Notes: a model not told the origin generated them from the letters alone. Numbered from the stretch's first letter, positions 1 to 11,633 are shown. The stretch: 64,000 nucleotides of DNA from Cristatella mucedo (GCA_009760855.2 WPIO01000173.1:562786-626785); one strand, 5' to 3'. A program made the numbers and translations.

Positions 1-720
1 GCAAGATCGCATTCGCCGAAGACGGCGCGTCGACGGTTCACACGCCATCGCGACTCTTCTGTTGTGATTCTGTCGTATGTAGGGCGTAGTGCGTCAGCTT
101 TCTTCTCACTTCACGGTCGTATCGCCGATACTTGGCGCGGTTCGCTGTATTTTTAGCTGTCGCAGCTTTGGCCGCCGCCGCCGGAGTCGGCTTTTACATC
201 TATAGACGACACATGGCGCTATACAAAGTGAATTATAATTATTAAGTAGTTTGCTGGCTGCGCGATAGCTAGCCGCTGAGCTGTCGCTGTGCATCGCTCA
301 AGCGCCGCTTCGGCGAGCGATCGAGCGTCGAAGCTTCATCGTTAACGCTCCTTGACTTGATTCGTCAAGTCGGTAAGAATAAGTCGACACCAACTGACCG
401 AGGCGCATAATCCACTTCCACCAATGTACGGCAGCTCGGGTCAAATTAAACGGGCGGGACCCAGCTGAATGAGAAGCCACAATTCAGTTCGATGTCGAGG
501 GAGTGCGGCGGACGTTGATGGTGGAGACAACTCCGAATTCAGCATCTCTGAGCTGCCCCGCGACGATCCGCAGCCGCACCACTGCCTCAGCTGAACGCCG
601 TTGCTTCGCGACGGCAGCGTGGATGGCGGCAGCCAGCCGACCTGGGCACTGTTGGCAGAACGCCGTAGCTGCCGAACCGGAAGGGAGCTTACGCCCTGTA
701 GTTTTGTTCGAACATCATAG
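1..720. other. No gene recognised; unassigned DNA
   Basis: I see no recognisable domain, RNA gene or repeat here. The open frames on both strands are short, overlap each other and have no family motif. Confidence 0.6.
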
Positions 721-881
721 AGCCAGCTGATGAACAATGCCAATGGTTTATTGCACAAGGCACGGAGCCGCAAGACGCACGACTGCCTTAGCCCCTTTCT
801 CACACTCCAGTCTAGGCCAAGTCACAGCCCACCGGCTGGTCCTAGGCCAACGTCACCGTCATGGCTTGCTCTGCATCGTAA

Positions 882-991
882 GCCACCGCCGACTCTGTCG
901 CAGGCCACTGCCAACTCTGTCGCAGGCCACCGCCGACTCTGTCGCAGGCCACTGCCGACTCTGTCGCAGGCCACCGCCGACTCTGTCGTAG
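882..991. repeat. Minisatellite, five 22-bp units
   Basis: Five consecutive units of 22 bp, each with the core CGACTCTGTCGCAG or a one-base variant. Units alternate between a CCACCGCC and a CCACTGCC version, so the array probably grew by duplicating a 44-bp dimer. The unit is not a multiple of three, so the long frame across it (730-1428) is probably not protein-coding. Confidence 0.9.
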
Positions 992-1015
992 GCCACCTCC
1001 ACCGCCTCCCTCACG

Positions 1016-1121
1016 GACGCCGCCTTCCTCGCGGACTCCGCCGCCTTCTTAGCGGACGCCGCCGCCCTCCTCGAGGACGCCGCCGCCTTCCCCGAGGACG
1101 CCGCCGCCCTCCTCCGTGCGC
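1016..1121. repeat. Minisatellite, about five 21-bp units
   Basis: Degenerate units of about 21 bp with the core GACGCCGCCGCC followed by CTCCTCGAG or a variant. It starts 25 bp after the 22-bp array and differs in unit and composition. The unit is a multiple of three, so the minus-strand reading gives a Gly-Gly-Gly-Val-Leu-Glu-like peptide repeat; nothing suggests that it is translated. Confidence 0.8.
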
Positions 1122-1501
1122 AGTCTCACTGTCTGTCGTCTCGCACAACGCAGCTGCTTCGCAAGGAGCAAAAACAAGTGCCACTCACTCGGTTCATAGC
1201 CACTTTTCTTTGTCTCCCTCTCGAAGTTCAGCATCCTGTTTACACGGGCCACAGTCGCTTCCGCCGAGAAATAGCTTGCGGTTTGGTTCGATCATCGTAG
1301 AGCCTGTGCAGGCTGGGGAGGCGGCTGCACATGCCGGAGACAGGCGGCAGGATCGGCAGAGGCTGATAGGCTTGCTCATTGCTGCTCTGTACCTTTCAGC
1401 TACATGTGTCGGTGATGCAAACTTGTGACCCTTTGTGTTGGTGCTGCAAACTTGTGACCTTGAGATCAAGGGGCATGTGGTCTGAGTATATTCAGGCCGA
1501 T

Positions 1502-1557
1502 ACCGCTCCTTTCCTCAACAGCTGGTGGGAGCATCCCCGAGAGGGGCGTGTGCACAG
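1502..1557 (+). repeat. Left arm of 56-bp inverted repeat
   Basis: It pairs with 1758-1813 with one mismatch in 56 bp; the loop is 200 bp. A weaker match extends the pairing about 8-10 bp outward. Confidence 0.92.
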
Positions 1558-1757
1558 CTGTGGTCAGCTTCTAAAAAGGCGTTGACACGGGCCAATAACC
1601 CGCTGGTGAACAGATGATGGATTCACCATCGGGGTCGGCCAAGGGACAGCCAGGGTCGAGGAGAGGAGTGGAGCGAGAGTAGGGGCCGAGGGGAGCCGTG
1701 CGCTCTTCGGCTCCGTGCGTGGTAATAAACTGTCGGTGTTGGGCATCGGCTGGCTCT

Positions 1758-1813
1758 CTGTGCACAGGCCCCTCTCGGGGATGCTCCCACCAGCTGTTGA
1801 GGAAAGGAGCGGT
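1758..1813 (-). repeat. Right arm of 56-bp inverted repeat
   Basis: Reverse complement of 1502-1557 with one mismatch. Its outer flank carries the inverted LTR terminus at 1831-1839. Confidence 0.92.
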
Positions 1814-2373
1814 ACCGGCCCGCATGCAATCGAACTACACGCCCATTCTTCGTTCTGACTAAGGCAGCTGTACCAGCAGTAAGAACGTGCGCGGGCGGAT
1901 CACCAAAGCCAGAACGTTCGGAAGTTGTTCGTGGATATCTCGTTGCGTTAATTTGGGTGCAGCATGCCTTTGGCATATAATAGACGATTCGCGGACGAAG
2001 CACATAATTATATAAATTTTCATATTATAATTGACGATTCTGGGTTTCCATGTTTCCTGTAAAAGAAAAAATTCTAGAATGTTATGTCTGTGCTCTGAGC
2101 TCCAGCAGTTTGAAGCGTATCAATAGAAGCGTAGGAGGCTCGATCGCCAAGGCTTGTATATACGGTTTAGAGGCATGGCTCGGTAGATATAATTCGAGTG
2201 GTGGGGTGGTGCGAGTGAAAGCCTGGGGAGTGATAACTTCACACTTGGCTAGCCGTAGCATAAAAATGAAGGTCCCTAAAAGTGAGCGATAGAACCCACA
2301 AGCCTTTTAAAAGAGGAGTATTACCAAGAAAAAGTGCAACGTAGCAGTTTCTTACACAAATGCCATGTAATAT

Positions 2374-2710
2374 AATGTATCTCTGTCTGTAACTCCGCAA
2401 AGCCACAAAGACTATGCAGGTGGTACGCAGGAGAGTTTTGTATAGCTCGCTCACAGCCTAAGCGGCCTTCGGTACGCATTCAGTAGCCAACATACTTTAT
2501 CTCAAGAAACAAAGAGAAAATGGGAAACATAGCAAAGTCATGAGAGCAGTTGAGGTAGTGAGTAGCATACAAGTAGCAGCTCAGGACCGCTGGAGAGAAT
2601 GAGCCCAAGTCGGCATTACGAGAGTAGTTGTCGTTGCGTAAGAAATGTGGAAGCGAGTTCCTCACTCAAGAACCTGCAGAGCTAAAGCTTCATTCGCCAA
2701 CGATCTTTAA
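2374..2710 (-). mobile_element. LINE family A, 3' fragment
   Basis: Reading the minus strand, this is the C-terminal end of ORF2 (LPHFLRNDNYSR, CYLYATHYLNC) followed by the family's 3' UTR and the terminal ACATTAT/GTAAT-like end at 2374. It is 5' truncated near 2710, as is usual for target-primed LINE insertions. Changes in the frame show that it is inactive. Confidence 0.88.
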
Positions 2711-4767
2711 CGGGGTAACCCACGAGAATTTTTAAAAGTTGTTAATTTTTTTGAAATTCGCGTATTAAAGATAAACTAGTTATAAATGCAAGCTCAAATT
2801 TTGGTGGTTGTCAGATTACTGGAACGTAACCAGTAGAATTATTATGCAAGACCTATTTAAAGCGGAAGTAGTACATCGAGCTCAACAAAATAATTTTGTT
2901 TGAAAAATAACTGAGCCGGAACTGAGGTTTTCTGGGGAACTCTGTGAATATAAGCTATTCAGCCCTAAACAGACCCTCAAAAAATAACTGGAAAATGATT
3001 AAACGTACAACTTTCCCAGGAATGACACGCCCCTCGAGATCGCACGTCCGACTGGTAGTATTACAAGATGATAAAAGAGTAAACCCCCTAGCGGCAGGGT
3101 GCCGCCAGGGATGCTAGGTCCCGCCTCTGCTTCCCCGCCCCGCCCATAGCAACCGGCGGTAAATGGCATTCCAAGGCCCACTCCTTATTTACTTGGTAGA
3201 AACCTGCTTACATTGGTATGTTTACATCAGATCATAAACCGTAAGTGACTGTCGTTCGACCAGTAGACGAACATTAGGGATAATGTATTGAGAATTTACT
3301 GCTGCCGGGGCCCTCGTAACTAAGGAATCCATTATCACGGCAGCGCATGAATCCTGGGACAGCTGATCCAGTTCCTGTAGACGACATAACGCACGAGGCG
3401 ACGGCCGCGAGTGGTACTTTGTTCGGCGGCCGGTCAGCGTGGTGACTTGGATGGAACTAGCGCGTCGTTTACTGGAAGCCAGTCTGAAAATGTTGATTCA
3501 TTTCTATTCAAGGAAATTTAGGTGATTTCAAGTTCTCATTTATGTCGTTAATAGTTAGATATTTGTATTGGTGAATGCCAGTGAGCCGCCCAGCTGTACC
3601 CTGGATTGCCGGCCTGCGGTATGAGACCTATCGCGGATATGATCTGCTTAGGCTGTATAAGGATCTTGTTAGATTGACCTATTCCTAAGATCCATATTTA
3701 TCTATTTATTGAATTGTTCGTGCGATTATAGCGTTTCCTAGTGCTGCCTCTTGGTTGTAGCTTTGAGTTCTCAAGTTTATCTGCAAACGACAGTCAAATG
3801 CCTGCTGTCATTTACGTCATATCTCCTAAAATAAGGATCCGATCACCTTAAAACTTTGGAATATGTGATTGATTGAAGTTACATATCATTCCAGCCTTCT
3901 CGCATGCATATTGGACGTCAGTAGATAGACTTGTTTTGGTCAAAACTGGCTGTTTTTGTCGTGCAAAGTCTTTGTCATCCTTTCACTCACATGTCGTAAA
4001 AATGTCACAGGTAATAGGCTAATAGTGACTAATAATAGGCTAATAGTGACCCAATCAACGTGAAATTCGAAATACATGCTCTTAAGTATGTGTTTCGATG
4101 TTGTATGGCGACAAATATATTAACAATATTGTTATTCGTCACCTACATGCTTTGGCAGCTTAAGTTGGCGTCTCAGAGTGCTGTCACAGCACTAGTACTT
4201 GGTACCTGGTAAATTTTACAACTTGGTCGATACTCAGCCGATCTGTGTGAAACTTGAAATATAGGCAGAGCTCACCTGTCTCGACACTCGCCCCCTGTGC
4301 ATCTATGCATGATGGGTGTGTATGCATATAATGTGCCTGTCACAAAGTGCCCGTGGGCTGTGTTCGGGATGACAGTCAACAGTTTGAGCTGTAAATTTGT
4401 TTTTTAAATTTTTTGTGTAGGGGGAGAGTGTCAAGTCGAGTGTCTTGCATTTTTTGAGTGGTTTGCCATATTTCTACAATGAGTTTTTTTAATCTGGAAA
4501 TTTTGCAGCTGCCTTTTACCAGCGTGCTATACGTGACCTTGGACTTGTAAAGGTCACCAGTAGGTCAAAACAGCAGCTATATCACATCAAACGATAGCTA
4601 ATGCTACCAGTGTTCTTCGTGCCAATTTTCATGCCAATCAGTTTACTGGTCTTCGTACAATATTTTATAAATGTGCTTTTGGAGGGACAACTCCCTCAAT
4701 TGGCGGTCATTTTCGGGGATAACTCCTACTACTGGCCGACTTACCCCACACCTAAATTTATTTTCCC
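2711..4767. other. AT-rich unassigned DNA
   Basis: Two kilobases without a recognisable gene. A short direct repeat at about 4013-4050 contains AATAGGCTAATAGTGAC twice. A CRE-like TTACGTCA lies near 3810 without any gene context. Frames are short and stop-rich. Confidence 0.55.
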
Positions 4768-6140
4768 TAAAGGAATCTGAGGGCACGAGAAGGCTGAAAC
4801 TGGTGCAGCAATTCAGCTAGGCGATTGAGGAGCCAAACCGTGGCAGGCTTGTGGGTCAGCGTAAGAATTTTGCTCTGTATCCGTTGCTCAACTGGCATCC
4901 ATCCTAGCTCTTTTAGCAAAGGAGACACGTGCTCAAACCTCTGGGACTTGAAAATTAGCCTTGCAGTAAAATTCATAGCCACTTGTAGTGGCCTAGTTGC
5001 TTGTTTTTTGTAGCTCAGCCAAAAGGAAACTACAACAACCAAGCCGAGACAGAAATAAGGAGCTAGTTGAATTTTTTACAAGGCAGAGTGGAAGGCAGCT
5101 CCTAATCTTAGATGGGAATCGGACGTGATGGCTAACTTTAGAAGCAGTCTTCTCATTGATGCTTTTTAAATTGAGGCAGCTGTTGAAAACGACGCCTAAA
5201 TTTCTAGTACGTGGTGATGGTTGCACAACAGCATCAACTATTTAAATAGCAAAGCCTTCAATCCAGCCGCACGCTTGGTGTCCTATGAGCAGCAGTTCAT
5301 TTATATCGTCATTTACTTTTAAGAAGTTTTCAGACATACAGGATCGAATTTCGGCAAGGCAAGCGTTCAGTTTCTCAGTTGCTGCAGCAGATTCCGACGG
5401 TTTGAATGACAAATACAGCTGAGTATCGTCAGCTTAAAAGTGATATCCTATTCCATGGGCCTTAATCACTTTTCCCAGAGCTTGCGTATGAATAGAGAAC
5501 AGCAAGGGATCAAGTACAGACCCTTGAGGGACTCCACAGGTGACCCTTCTCATGTCTGAGACCTGACCCCCACACGACACGGATTGAACACGATCAGACA
5601 AGTATGATTTAAACCATGCCAGTGCTTCGTCTGCCAGACCGATCGTTGTTCTCAATCGTTCAAGCAGAACTTCGTGATCAATGGTGTCGAAGGCAGCAGA
5701 CAGATCTAGCAGAGCTAAGGCAGTGACATTCCCGTCGTCGTTGCCACATAGAATGTCATTGTTAACACGGAGGAGAGCAGTTTCGGTAGAGTGCTGACTC
5801 TTGAAACCTGATTGAAATGTTTCTGACATTCCATTATTTTCAATATGTTCAACTAGCTGCTTAGCAACAATTTTTTCAAGAATCTTTGATAAGAACGGAA
5901 GAAGGGAAACTGAACGATAGTTTGCTAGGACCTCTGTGTCTAATCCAGGCTTTTTAAGAATAGGTCTAACGATTGCCGATTTGAAGGACTTGGGGACGAC
6001 CCCTTTTCCCAAAGAAGCATTAAAAATCTTGGTTATGGCAGGGCTAAGTTGGTCTGCAAGTGAAGACCACAGAGATGAAGGTATAGGGTCTTCAGGAGAC
6101 GAGCTCTTTTTGCTAGACCTTATTAAGGCAGCCACATCAC
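4768..6140 (-). mobile_element. LINE family A, RT plus C-terminal domain
   Basis: This is the longest family A copy. On the minus strand, 6135-5434 is an uninterrupted reverse transcriptase frame of 233 codons with ANYRSVSLLPFLSKILEKIV, LLDLSAAFDTIDH and GVPQGSVL. It is cut by TAA at 5434-5436, where the Tyr of the YADD catalytic box should be (F-stop-A-D-D-T). Homology continues in broken frames: NLGVVFNSCL near 5190 and ARLIFKSQRFEHVSPLLKEL near 4960. The 3' UTR is missing, with the break at about 4768. These motifs place it in the CR1/L2-like non-LTR group (known family features); the exact clade is uncertain. It is inactive. Confidence 0.93.
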
Positions 6141-6144
6141 AAGT

Positions 6145-6358
6145 GACATCCTATTACATGGGCCTCAATCACTTCTCCGGTTGAGTGTTAATGGAGGACA
6201 GCAAGGGACCGAGTACGTGGACCCTGGAGGGACTCCACATGCGACCGGTCTCGTGGGTGAGACCTGACCCCTACACGGCACCGATTAAACACGATCAGAG
6301 AAATCAGAGAAGTACGATTTAAATCATGCCAGTGCCTCGTCTGCCAGACAGATCGTTG
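6145..6358 (-). mobile_element. LINE family A, second copy of RT palm segment
   Basis: The same part of the RT as 5444-5648, diverged and with indels, lies directly upstream (in element sense) of the A copy at 4768-6140. Shared landmarks are the ACAGCAAGGGA, GAGGGACTCCACA, GAGACCTGACCCC and CGTCTGCCAGAC blocks in the same order. It ends where the (AAT)n tail of a LINE B copy begins. It is either a separate truncated insertion or a local duplication. Confidence 0.8.
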
Positions 6359-6640
6359 TTAATAATATTAATAATAATAATAATGCACCTGATAAAGCGC
6401 CCTCAGAGAACTTAATCTCTTTCTAGGCGCTTTAGATTTGCTGCAAAGTGATATGCAATTGAATGGTAAGTAAAATCATGCTTGAAAAACAAACAAAATG
6501 AATAACATGGTTATGGGTGACATGCACAGGGTCAGCATGCAGATGTGGTTAGTAGCAGCATGCAGCACGCATAAGCACATCAAGGACGAATTACAGGGAC
6601 CCACTAAATGCTGTTCTCAAATGACAGACAGGCATGCCTG
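6359..6640 (-). mobile_element. LINE family B, 3' UTR fragment
   Basis: It begins at its (AAT)n tail, then carries the family B 3' end in reverse: TGATAAAGCGCCCTCAGAGA, the AACATGGTTA block, GTTAGTAGCAGCATGC, and ACAGGGACCCACTAAATGCT just after the ORF end. It is 5' truncated at about 6640. Confidence 0.9.
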
Positions 6641-7414
6641 TTGCTAGGTTTTGCATCGCCTGCAAGCGTCCTATTACGAAGGGGAAAAGGCATTTAGTAG
6701 CGTGCTACAGAAGCCTAGACGCGATGCCTCAGAGATACGGAACAACTTGTATTGCGGTATTCGCATGCAAGGACATTCGAGCGCTTAGCTGCTCGGCTGC
6801 ATTGGTGGTTTTGAAGGCAGATGAAGCAGCCAAAAGATTAAACTTATGTATCACTAAAATGAAAAGCTTAACTAATTCGTGAGGACGGAGGAGAAAATAC
6901 GATGCAAACTACTTGTACTAGGAGTTGCCAGTTTCCGGTGCCTGCTTGCATCAATGCTACGCTCAGCCAAGCAGCAATTCCGATTTTTTTCGGATCAATT
7001 TTGGCGATCACTCGGCGGCGCGCTACGTCAGCAGCTCAGACGAGTCTGGACATCAGCGTGTAAGCCAGTAGCAGCGAAGCACAGCTGGAAATGAAACGCC
7101 GAAGTTGGCAGCAAGAGAACCGACAACGTCGTTGATCAAAAACTGGGAAAGAGAATTTCCGTGAGCGAGCGGCTAAGCAACGGTAAATTCTTTCCAGCGG
7201 TAGAGAGGTATAAGCGCGAGTTTCGTACTTTTTAGTCCTTTCGGGGGACCGTGTATAAAACTTGGACCAACACTGGCAGATCTGGAACTCTAGTACCGGA
7301 CTCAACTGCCCACTGCTTGGGACTGCAGGCGCTGATTTCGATTAATTAGAACCCGGCCAAGTGGTCTCGAGAGATTCATAGCACAGCAATTCAAACGCCT
7401 TCTAAACGGTCTTA
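6641..7414. other. No gene recognised
   Basis: There are short overlapping frames on both strands (for example 6634-6882 and 6879-7094) without family motifs. I see no repeat that I can assign. Confidence 0.5.
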
Positions 7415-7500
7415 TTTAATAATAACCATTATAGTAATACATTTTATATAGCACCCTCAGAGAACTCAATCGCTCTTGAAGTTCTCACTTTGGCCAAGCA
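7415..7500 (-). mobile_element. LINE family B, terminal fragment
   Basis: It carries an AATAATAACC-type tail followed by TATAGCACCCTCAGAGAACT, the last about 70 bp of family B in reverse. Confidence 0.7.
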
Positions 7501-9090
7501 TTCGAGTCAAGTCCTGCATGCATTCAATCCTACTCGCTCTGGCCATCAACGGACAAATACTTTGCTGCTGCTTCCGATCTGCAGTTCTTCACCACAAACG
7601 CAGCGATCGTGAGGGTTGCTTGACATTGAAAATGTTCAACAAATTAAAATAATACTAATAATAATAACACACTTGCTAAAAACACCGATACAGCTAGCGC
7701 CTCGAAGCACAGCTAAAGAGTCGTAGGCGCAGCAATAGTTATAGCCCAGTTACGCCGACGGTGCCAATCGAGGACGACGTACCTTAATTAAAAATATATG
7801 TCGTTGAAGTTAAGTGGTTTAACCCAAATCTGCAGAGGAGCGACATGTTTGGACGTCAGTCATATCCTACAGCTCACTAATTCCAAGCAAAACACAAATT
7901 ACAACTGAACTGCCGTCACTTTGAACAGCTTTATTTACGTAAGGCACATGGTCTCAGATGCACATTAGGAAATTTATGCTCCTACTAGGTATTTTTCAGG
8001 AAACACTTATAATCTCAACTATTGCAATACTGTGGTCCACTTTGTATGTCAACTTTTCTACTGCCCACCTATGGAATTAAAATCCCTATTTGGTAGCGAT
8101 ACTAGTTGAAGCCTTCCATAATTCTGCTCCGGAGTCTAGCAAAAATCGCCACTGGGGATTTTCAGACCCTTTCTTGGCCGCTCACTAATATCTTGCAGCT
8201 GTCTTCTCTCCGTCTTTATCATGGCAGCCATCCTAGAATCGAGCTGGACTCCCACGCGCCTTCTAAACCCTCGGCTTCCCTCGCGTTTGGTCAGCGCCGT
8301 TTCACTGGGCTAGAGAAGGGCTGACTGGAGACAGGCTAACGCATTTAGCTTCTCCCCTATATCAATAGTTAATTAAAAAGATCTCAAAATGAAAATACGA
8401 TTCGTGTGCTTAACACATGGAGGACACAACTCCTAGGCACTGTTGCAAAAAAACTCTACGACTAATAATGTTCGTCTGCTCATCGTCTCACCTATCCAGT
8501 CTAGTCTGCATTACATTTAGTTAGTCAAAGAAGTATAACGGAGAACATGTAGTAGATCTCCTTGCATACGCCCGCTAGCTGTAATTCCAAACGCAGTGAA
8601 CACTGAAGCTACTGCATATTGGAACAGAAGCCCAGTCTCTTCACTTTACGGAGACGAGGATTTACAAAAGACTGCATCACCACCAAATAAATAAAGTTGG
8701 TTGACATACAGGGGTGCAAAGATCGAGGCATTGAATTCATCAAGTTAAAATCTCAGCGATCTTCCCGCAGAAGAAGCCGCGTAGGCGTCGTGACCATCAA
8801 AAAGACAGAATTTCTTCAAGTTACCAAAAACGGCGCGGAAGTCTCCAAACGAGCGCCGGGAGAAACGGCACCGGCTTGGTAACGCGACGCTCTGCGCGAC
8901 TGCACACAATCCTTGTGGGCGGCGTCCGGCCTTGCAAAGTCACGCGGGCCTCTACCGCAAGAGGAATAACAACGGCATTCTACCGCAGTGCCGAGGAAGA
9001 CAAGCAAATCAGATTTTCATAAGGACAACGGGCTCTCTTATTTATATGTAAGCAAATACGTGCATAACCATGCACAGATAGAGATAGTGA
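7501..9090. other. No gene recognised
   Basis: Mixed-composition DNA. AATAATACTAATAATAAT at about 7650 looks like another LINE B tail, but the adjoining homology is weak. No frame shows a domain. Confidence 0.5.
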
Positions 9091-9092
9091 GA

Positions 9093-9210
9093 AAGAGTGA
9101 GAGAGAGAGAGAGAGAGAAATTGCGTTCCTCTCTACAACGTTTGTTTGTTCTGCCCTTGCTCTCTCTCTCACTCTCTCTCTCTTACTTTTCTCCCTCTCT
9201 TACTTCTTTA

Positions 9211-9268
<58 letters not shown>

Positions 9269-9290
9269 TTCTCTCCCTCTCCAACTTCTC
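9093..9290. repeat. (GA)n then (CT)n microsatellite pair
   Basis: A GA run at 9093-9118 is followed from about 9160 by CT-rich runs, with a pure (CT)n block at about 9213-9262. The two runs are complementary and could form a hairpin; the pure CT block could also form a triplex. The 60-110-codon frames across it are low-complexity artefacts. Confidence 0.9.
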
Positions 9291-9679
9291 TCTTACTGGT
9301 TGAAGAAATGTGCGAGTGTAGATTGATTTCTTCCTGTGCAGTGACAAAGTTAACGTAGTCTTATCAGACCAGTCCTTCAGCGAACCCGGTACCATGGCTG
9401 GTAAATTGCACAATTACAAACATTAACATCAGTAGTGGAAATAATCAACTTGTGGAACAACCGATCGAATGCTACAGAAGTACGAGGAAAGAAATTCTGA
9501 GAAAAAGATTCATAGTTCAAGGTTCATGTCTTCTCTCACGGAAGCCGTCGACGGCGATTGTTTCGTCCTCCGGCTGAGTGCAGTGGACGACTTTGAGTAC
9601 GGAAACTGTATTTATAGATCAACTGATCCGACGGCCTCAATTCTATACCGGAAGCAGAGTTGTGGCGTCTATAACTTCG

Positions 9680-9825
9680 TTAGCAGCAGAAGCAGCCAAG
9701 GATCGACTGCTGTTGCATGATTGGAAATCACGACCAGGGTTACGTCGAGCGAGAAATATGCACGTCGTGAAAGCAACTGCCTTTCCTGGTGTGCCATCAC
9801 GGCTCACCGAGCGCGGATCTAAGTT
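9680..9825 (-). mobile_element. SINE1 (tRNA-derived), degraded
   Basis: The segment GTCGTGAAAGCAACTGCC...GGTGTGCCATCACGGCTCACC matches the tRNA-like head of the better copy at 14768-14965 in the same orientation. The body is diverged. Confidence 0.6.
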
Positions 9826-9829
9826 TTAG

Positions 9830-10727
9830 TCTTGCCATTCTCAGTACTCATGATGGAGAAATGTGTTCAAAATGCATCAACATGATAAAAATCGTCGCAG
9901 ACATTTGCGTAAATTATCGGTGATTAAATTGTCAGGTGCTGCTTTTTTGACGCATTTTCTGTTTGCCTAAAGTTCTTAACGCGATCTAATGCAACTAAAT
10001 CCAGATAAGAAAAGTATAGAACATGGATACCAACAGATACGTAGAGAATAAGCCAAAATAATCCGTACAGGATTCCTCTCACTCAATTGCGTGCTGCACG
10101 CCAATAACATTTGTATTTTAGGCGGCAGCAAGTGACCTCATTCTGAAATGAAATTAGTCTCCCAGTCGGAGACTACTGCAAGCCCTGAAAACGTCATGCT
10201 CACTATGCAACTTCGGCAGCGGTTAGATCGGCTGCTGCCATGCAAATCTAACGTTAGTACTATGTCCTTAGCATAAAGCTTTTAACAGCCGCACAAGAAC
10301 CAAGTGACGCCGTCTCTGTGCCTCAGCGCTTTCACAGAGCTAGCTCCAGACAAACGGCCATTTAATTAAACTCCATAGGGCAGTATTGTTTACGCAAGCA
10401 GTAGCAGGGAAACTAAACAGTACTACGGGGGGGAGCCTAGGTATACCATGATAAATGCCTGAGGTGGAAATCAAACTTTTAACTGTTGTCAGATGCAGAA
10501 GGGACGTACTCCGACATGTTTTAAGGCTGGAGCAGCAATCCCGCGAATACTAATAACTACGCTAGAGGGATGACTGGTTAATTCGGGGCCATACAAAGTG
10601 ACACATCTCAGCTCGCCTAGTTTAGTACCTCAGGGGCCATACGAAAAACATGCTACAAGGAATAAGTAAGTTATTCTGCAGCGTGTTGGCTTCTAAATTC
10701 TTACCGAAAGCCTCTTAAACTCTGCAG
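9830..10727. other. No gene recognised
   Basis: No ORF with a recognisable domain and no assigned repeat. Confidence 0.5.
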
Positions 10728-11306
10728 ATGGCTATAAGTACTGCTACAAGGCTAGTTTGCCAATCCCAGAGGTTTGATCACGTGTCTCCTTCGCTAAAAG
10801 AGCTAGGATGGCTGCCGTTTGGTCAACGGATACAGAGCAGAGTTCTTAAATTGGCCCACAACGCACGCTACGGCTTGGATCCTCCATACCTAACTGAAAT
10901 TGTGCACCAGTTTCAGCCTCCTCGTACCCTCAGGTCCTTAATGGACAACAACTTAGCCGTTCCGTTCATCCGCTTAAAGACAGTTGGCGACAGAAGCTTT
11001 AGCTCTGCAGGTCCAAGACTGTGGAACTTGCTTCCACGATTCTTACGCAAAGACAACTACTCTCGTACTGCCGACTATGGCACATCCTTTGCAGCGGTTT
11101 CGAGGTGCTACTTCCATGCTACTCACTACCTCAACTGCTCTCCTGACTCTGCTATGCTTCCCACTTTCTCTTTGTTTCGTAAGACGAAGTCTGTTGGCTA
11201 CCGAATACGTAACGAAAGCTGCTTAGGCTGTGATGTGCTATAAAAAAACTCTTCGGCGTAACACCCACATAGTCTTTATGACTTTGTGGAGTTATAGACG
11301 GAGGGT
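10728..11306 (+). mobile_element. LINE family A, ORF2 C-terminus and 3' UTR
   Basis: An open frame of 171 codons (10728-11243) encodes the domain after the reverse transcriptase: HVSPSLKELGWLPFGQRIQS, RLKTVGDRSFSSAGPRLWN, HYLNCSPDSAMLPTFSLF. The 3' UTR with CGTAACACCCACATAGTC and GGAGTTATAGACGGA follows. The copy is 5' truncated at about 10728 and its last bases are replaced by a LINE B copy at 11307. This domain recurs in all family A copies here; its function is not established by sequence alone. Confidence 0.9.
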
Positions 11307-11630
11307 CAGCATGCAAGTGTAGTTAGTGGCAGCATGCACAGTGTCAGCCCGCATAAACACACAAAGTACGAATCACAGGGACCCACTAAATGCTGTGCTA
11401 AACAGGTGCATTTTTGATTTTTTTCCTAACGTGGTCCTTTCAGGGGATGTTGTGATGCAAGTCGAGAGTGAGTTCCAAGCTTTGGGAGCATACGAAATAA
11501 AGGCACGTTCTCCAAAAGATTTCAGTCATTAGTAAACAGTTAAATTCCGAAAAGAGGTTGATACGATGCTTAGCCTGGTTGATCCGGTAGGTAGGTTGGA
11601 GCAAAAGAATGAAGGGACCTAAAACGGAGC
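11307..11630 (-). mobile_element. LINE family B, 3' UTR and C-terminus, degraded
   Basis: In reverse it carries GTCAGCATGCAAGTGTAGTTAG, ACAGGGACCCACTAAATGCT and the C-terminal coding region ending near GGGACCTAAAA at 11624. The terminal tail is missing because the copy abuts the LINE A copy at 11306. Confidence 0.82.
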
Positions 11631-11633
11631 AAC

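Larger units (their letters stand above)
1490..1839. mobile_element. LTR-type element with an inverted terminal segment
   Basis: Positions 1540-1760 match the solo LTR at 21609-21947 in the same orientation: the GAGAGGGGC...GTGCACAGCTGTGGTC block, the GGAGCCG block, AATAAACTGTCGG and GGGCATCGGCTGGCTCTCTG. The + copy then stops, and 1758-1839 is the 5' end of the same element inverted, ending in CGAACTACA, the complement of the LTR start TGTAGTTCG. The two arms, 1502-1557 and 1758-1813, are complementary over 56 bp with one mismatch. It is either an LTR with a fold-back duplication or an inverted-repeat element related to it. Confidence 0.65.

Noticed and set aside
890-1000. CRISPR-like direct repeats
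   Set aside because: The units are contiguous without spacers, and the genome is eukaryotic.
730-1428. A 232-codon frame with His/Arg/Pro repeats
   Set aside because: It spans two minisatellites, one with a 22-bp unit that shifts frame each copy; no conserved domain and no start or splice context.
11560-11585. Resemblance to the 5' start of 18S rRNA (CCTGGTTGATCC)
   Set aside because: The match ends after about 12 bases. The surrounding sequence aligns to the LINE B C-terminal region, where other copies have a related GCTTGCCTGATGGGAG sequence.
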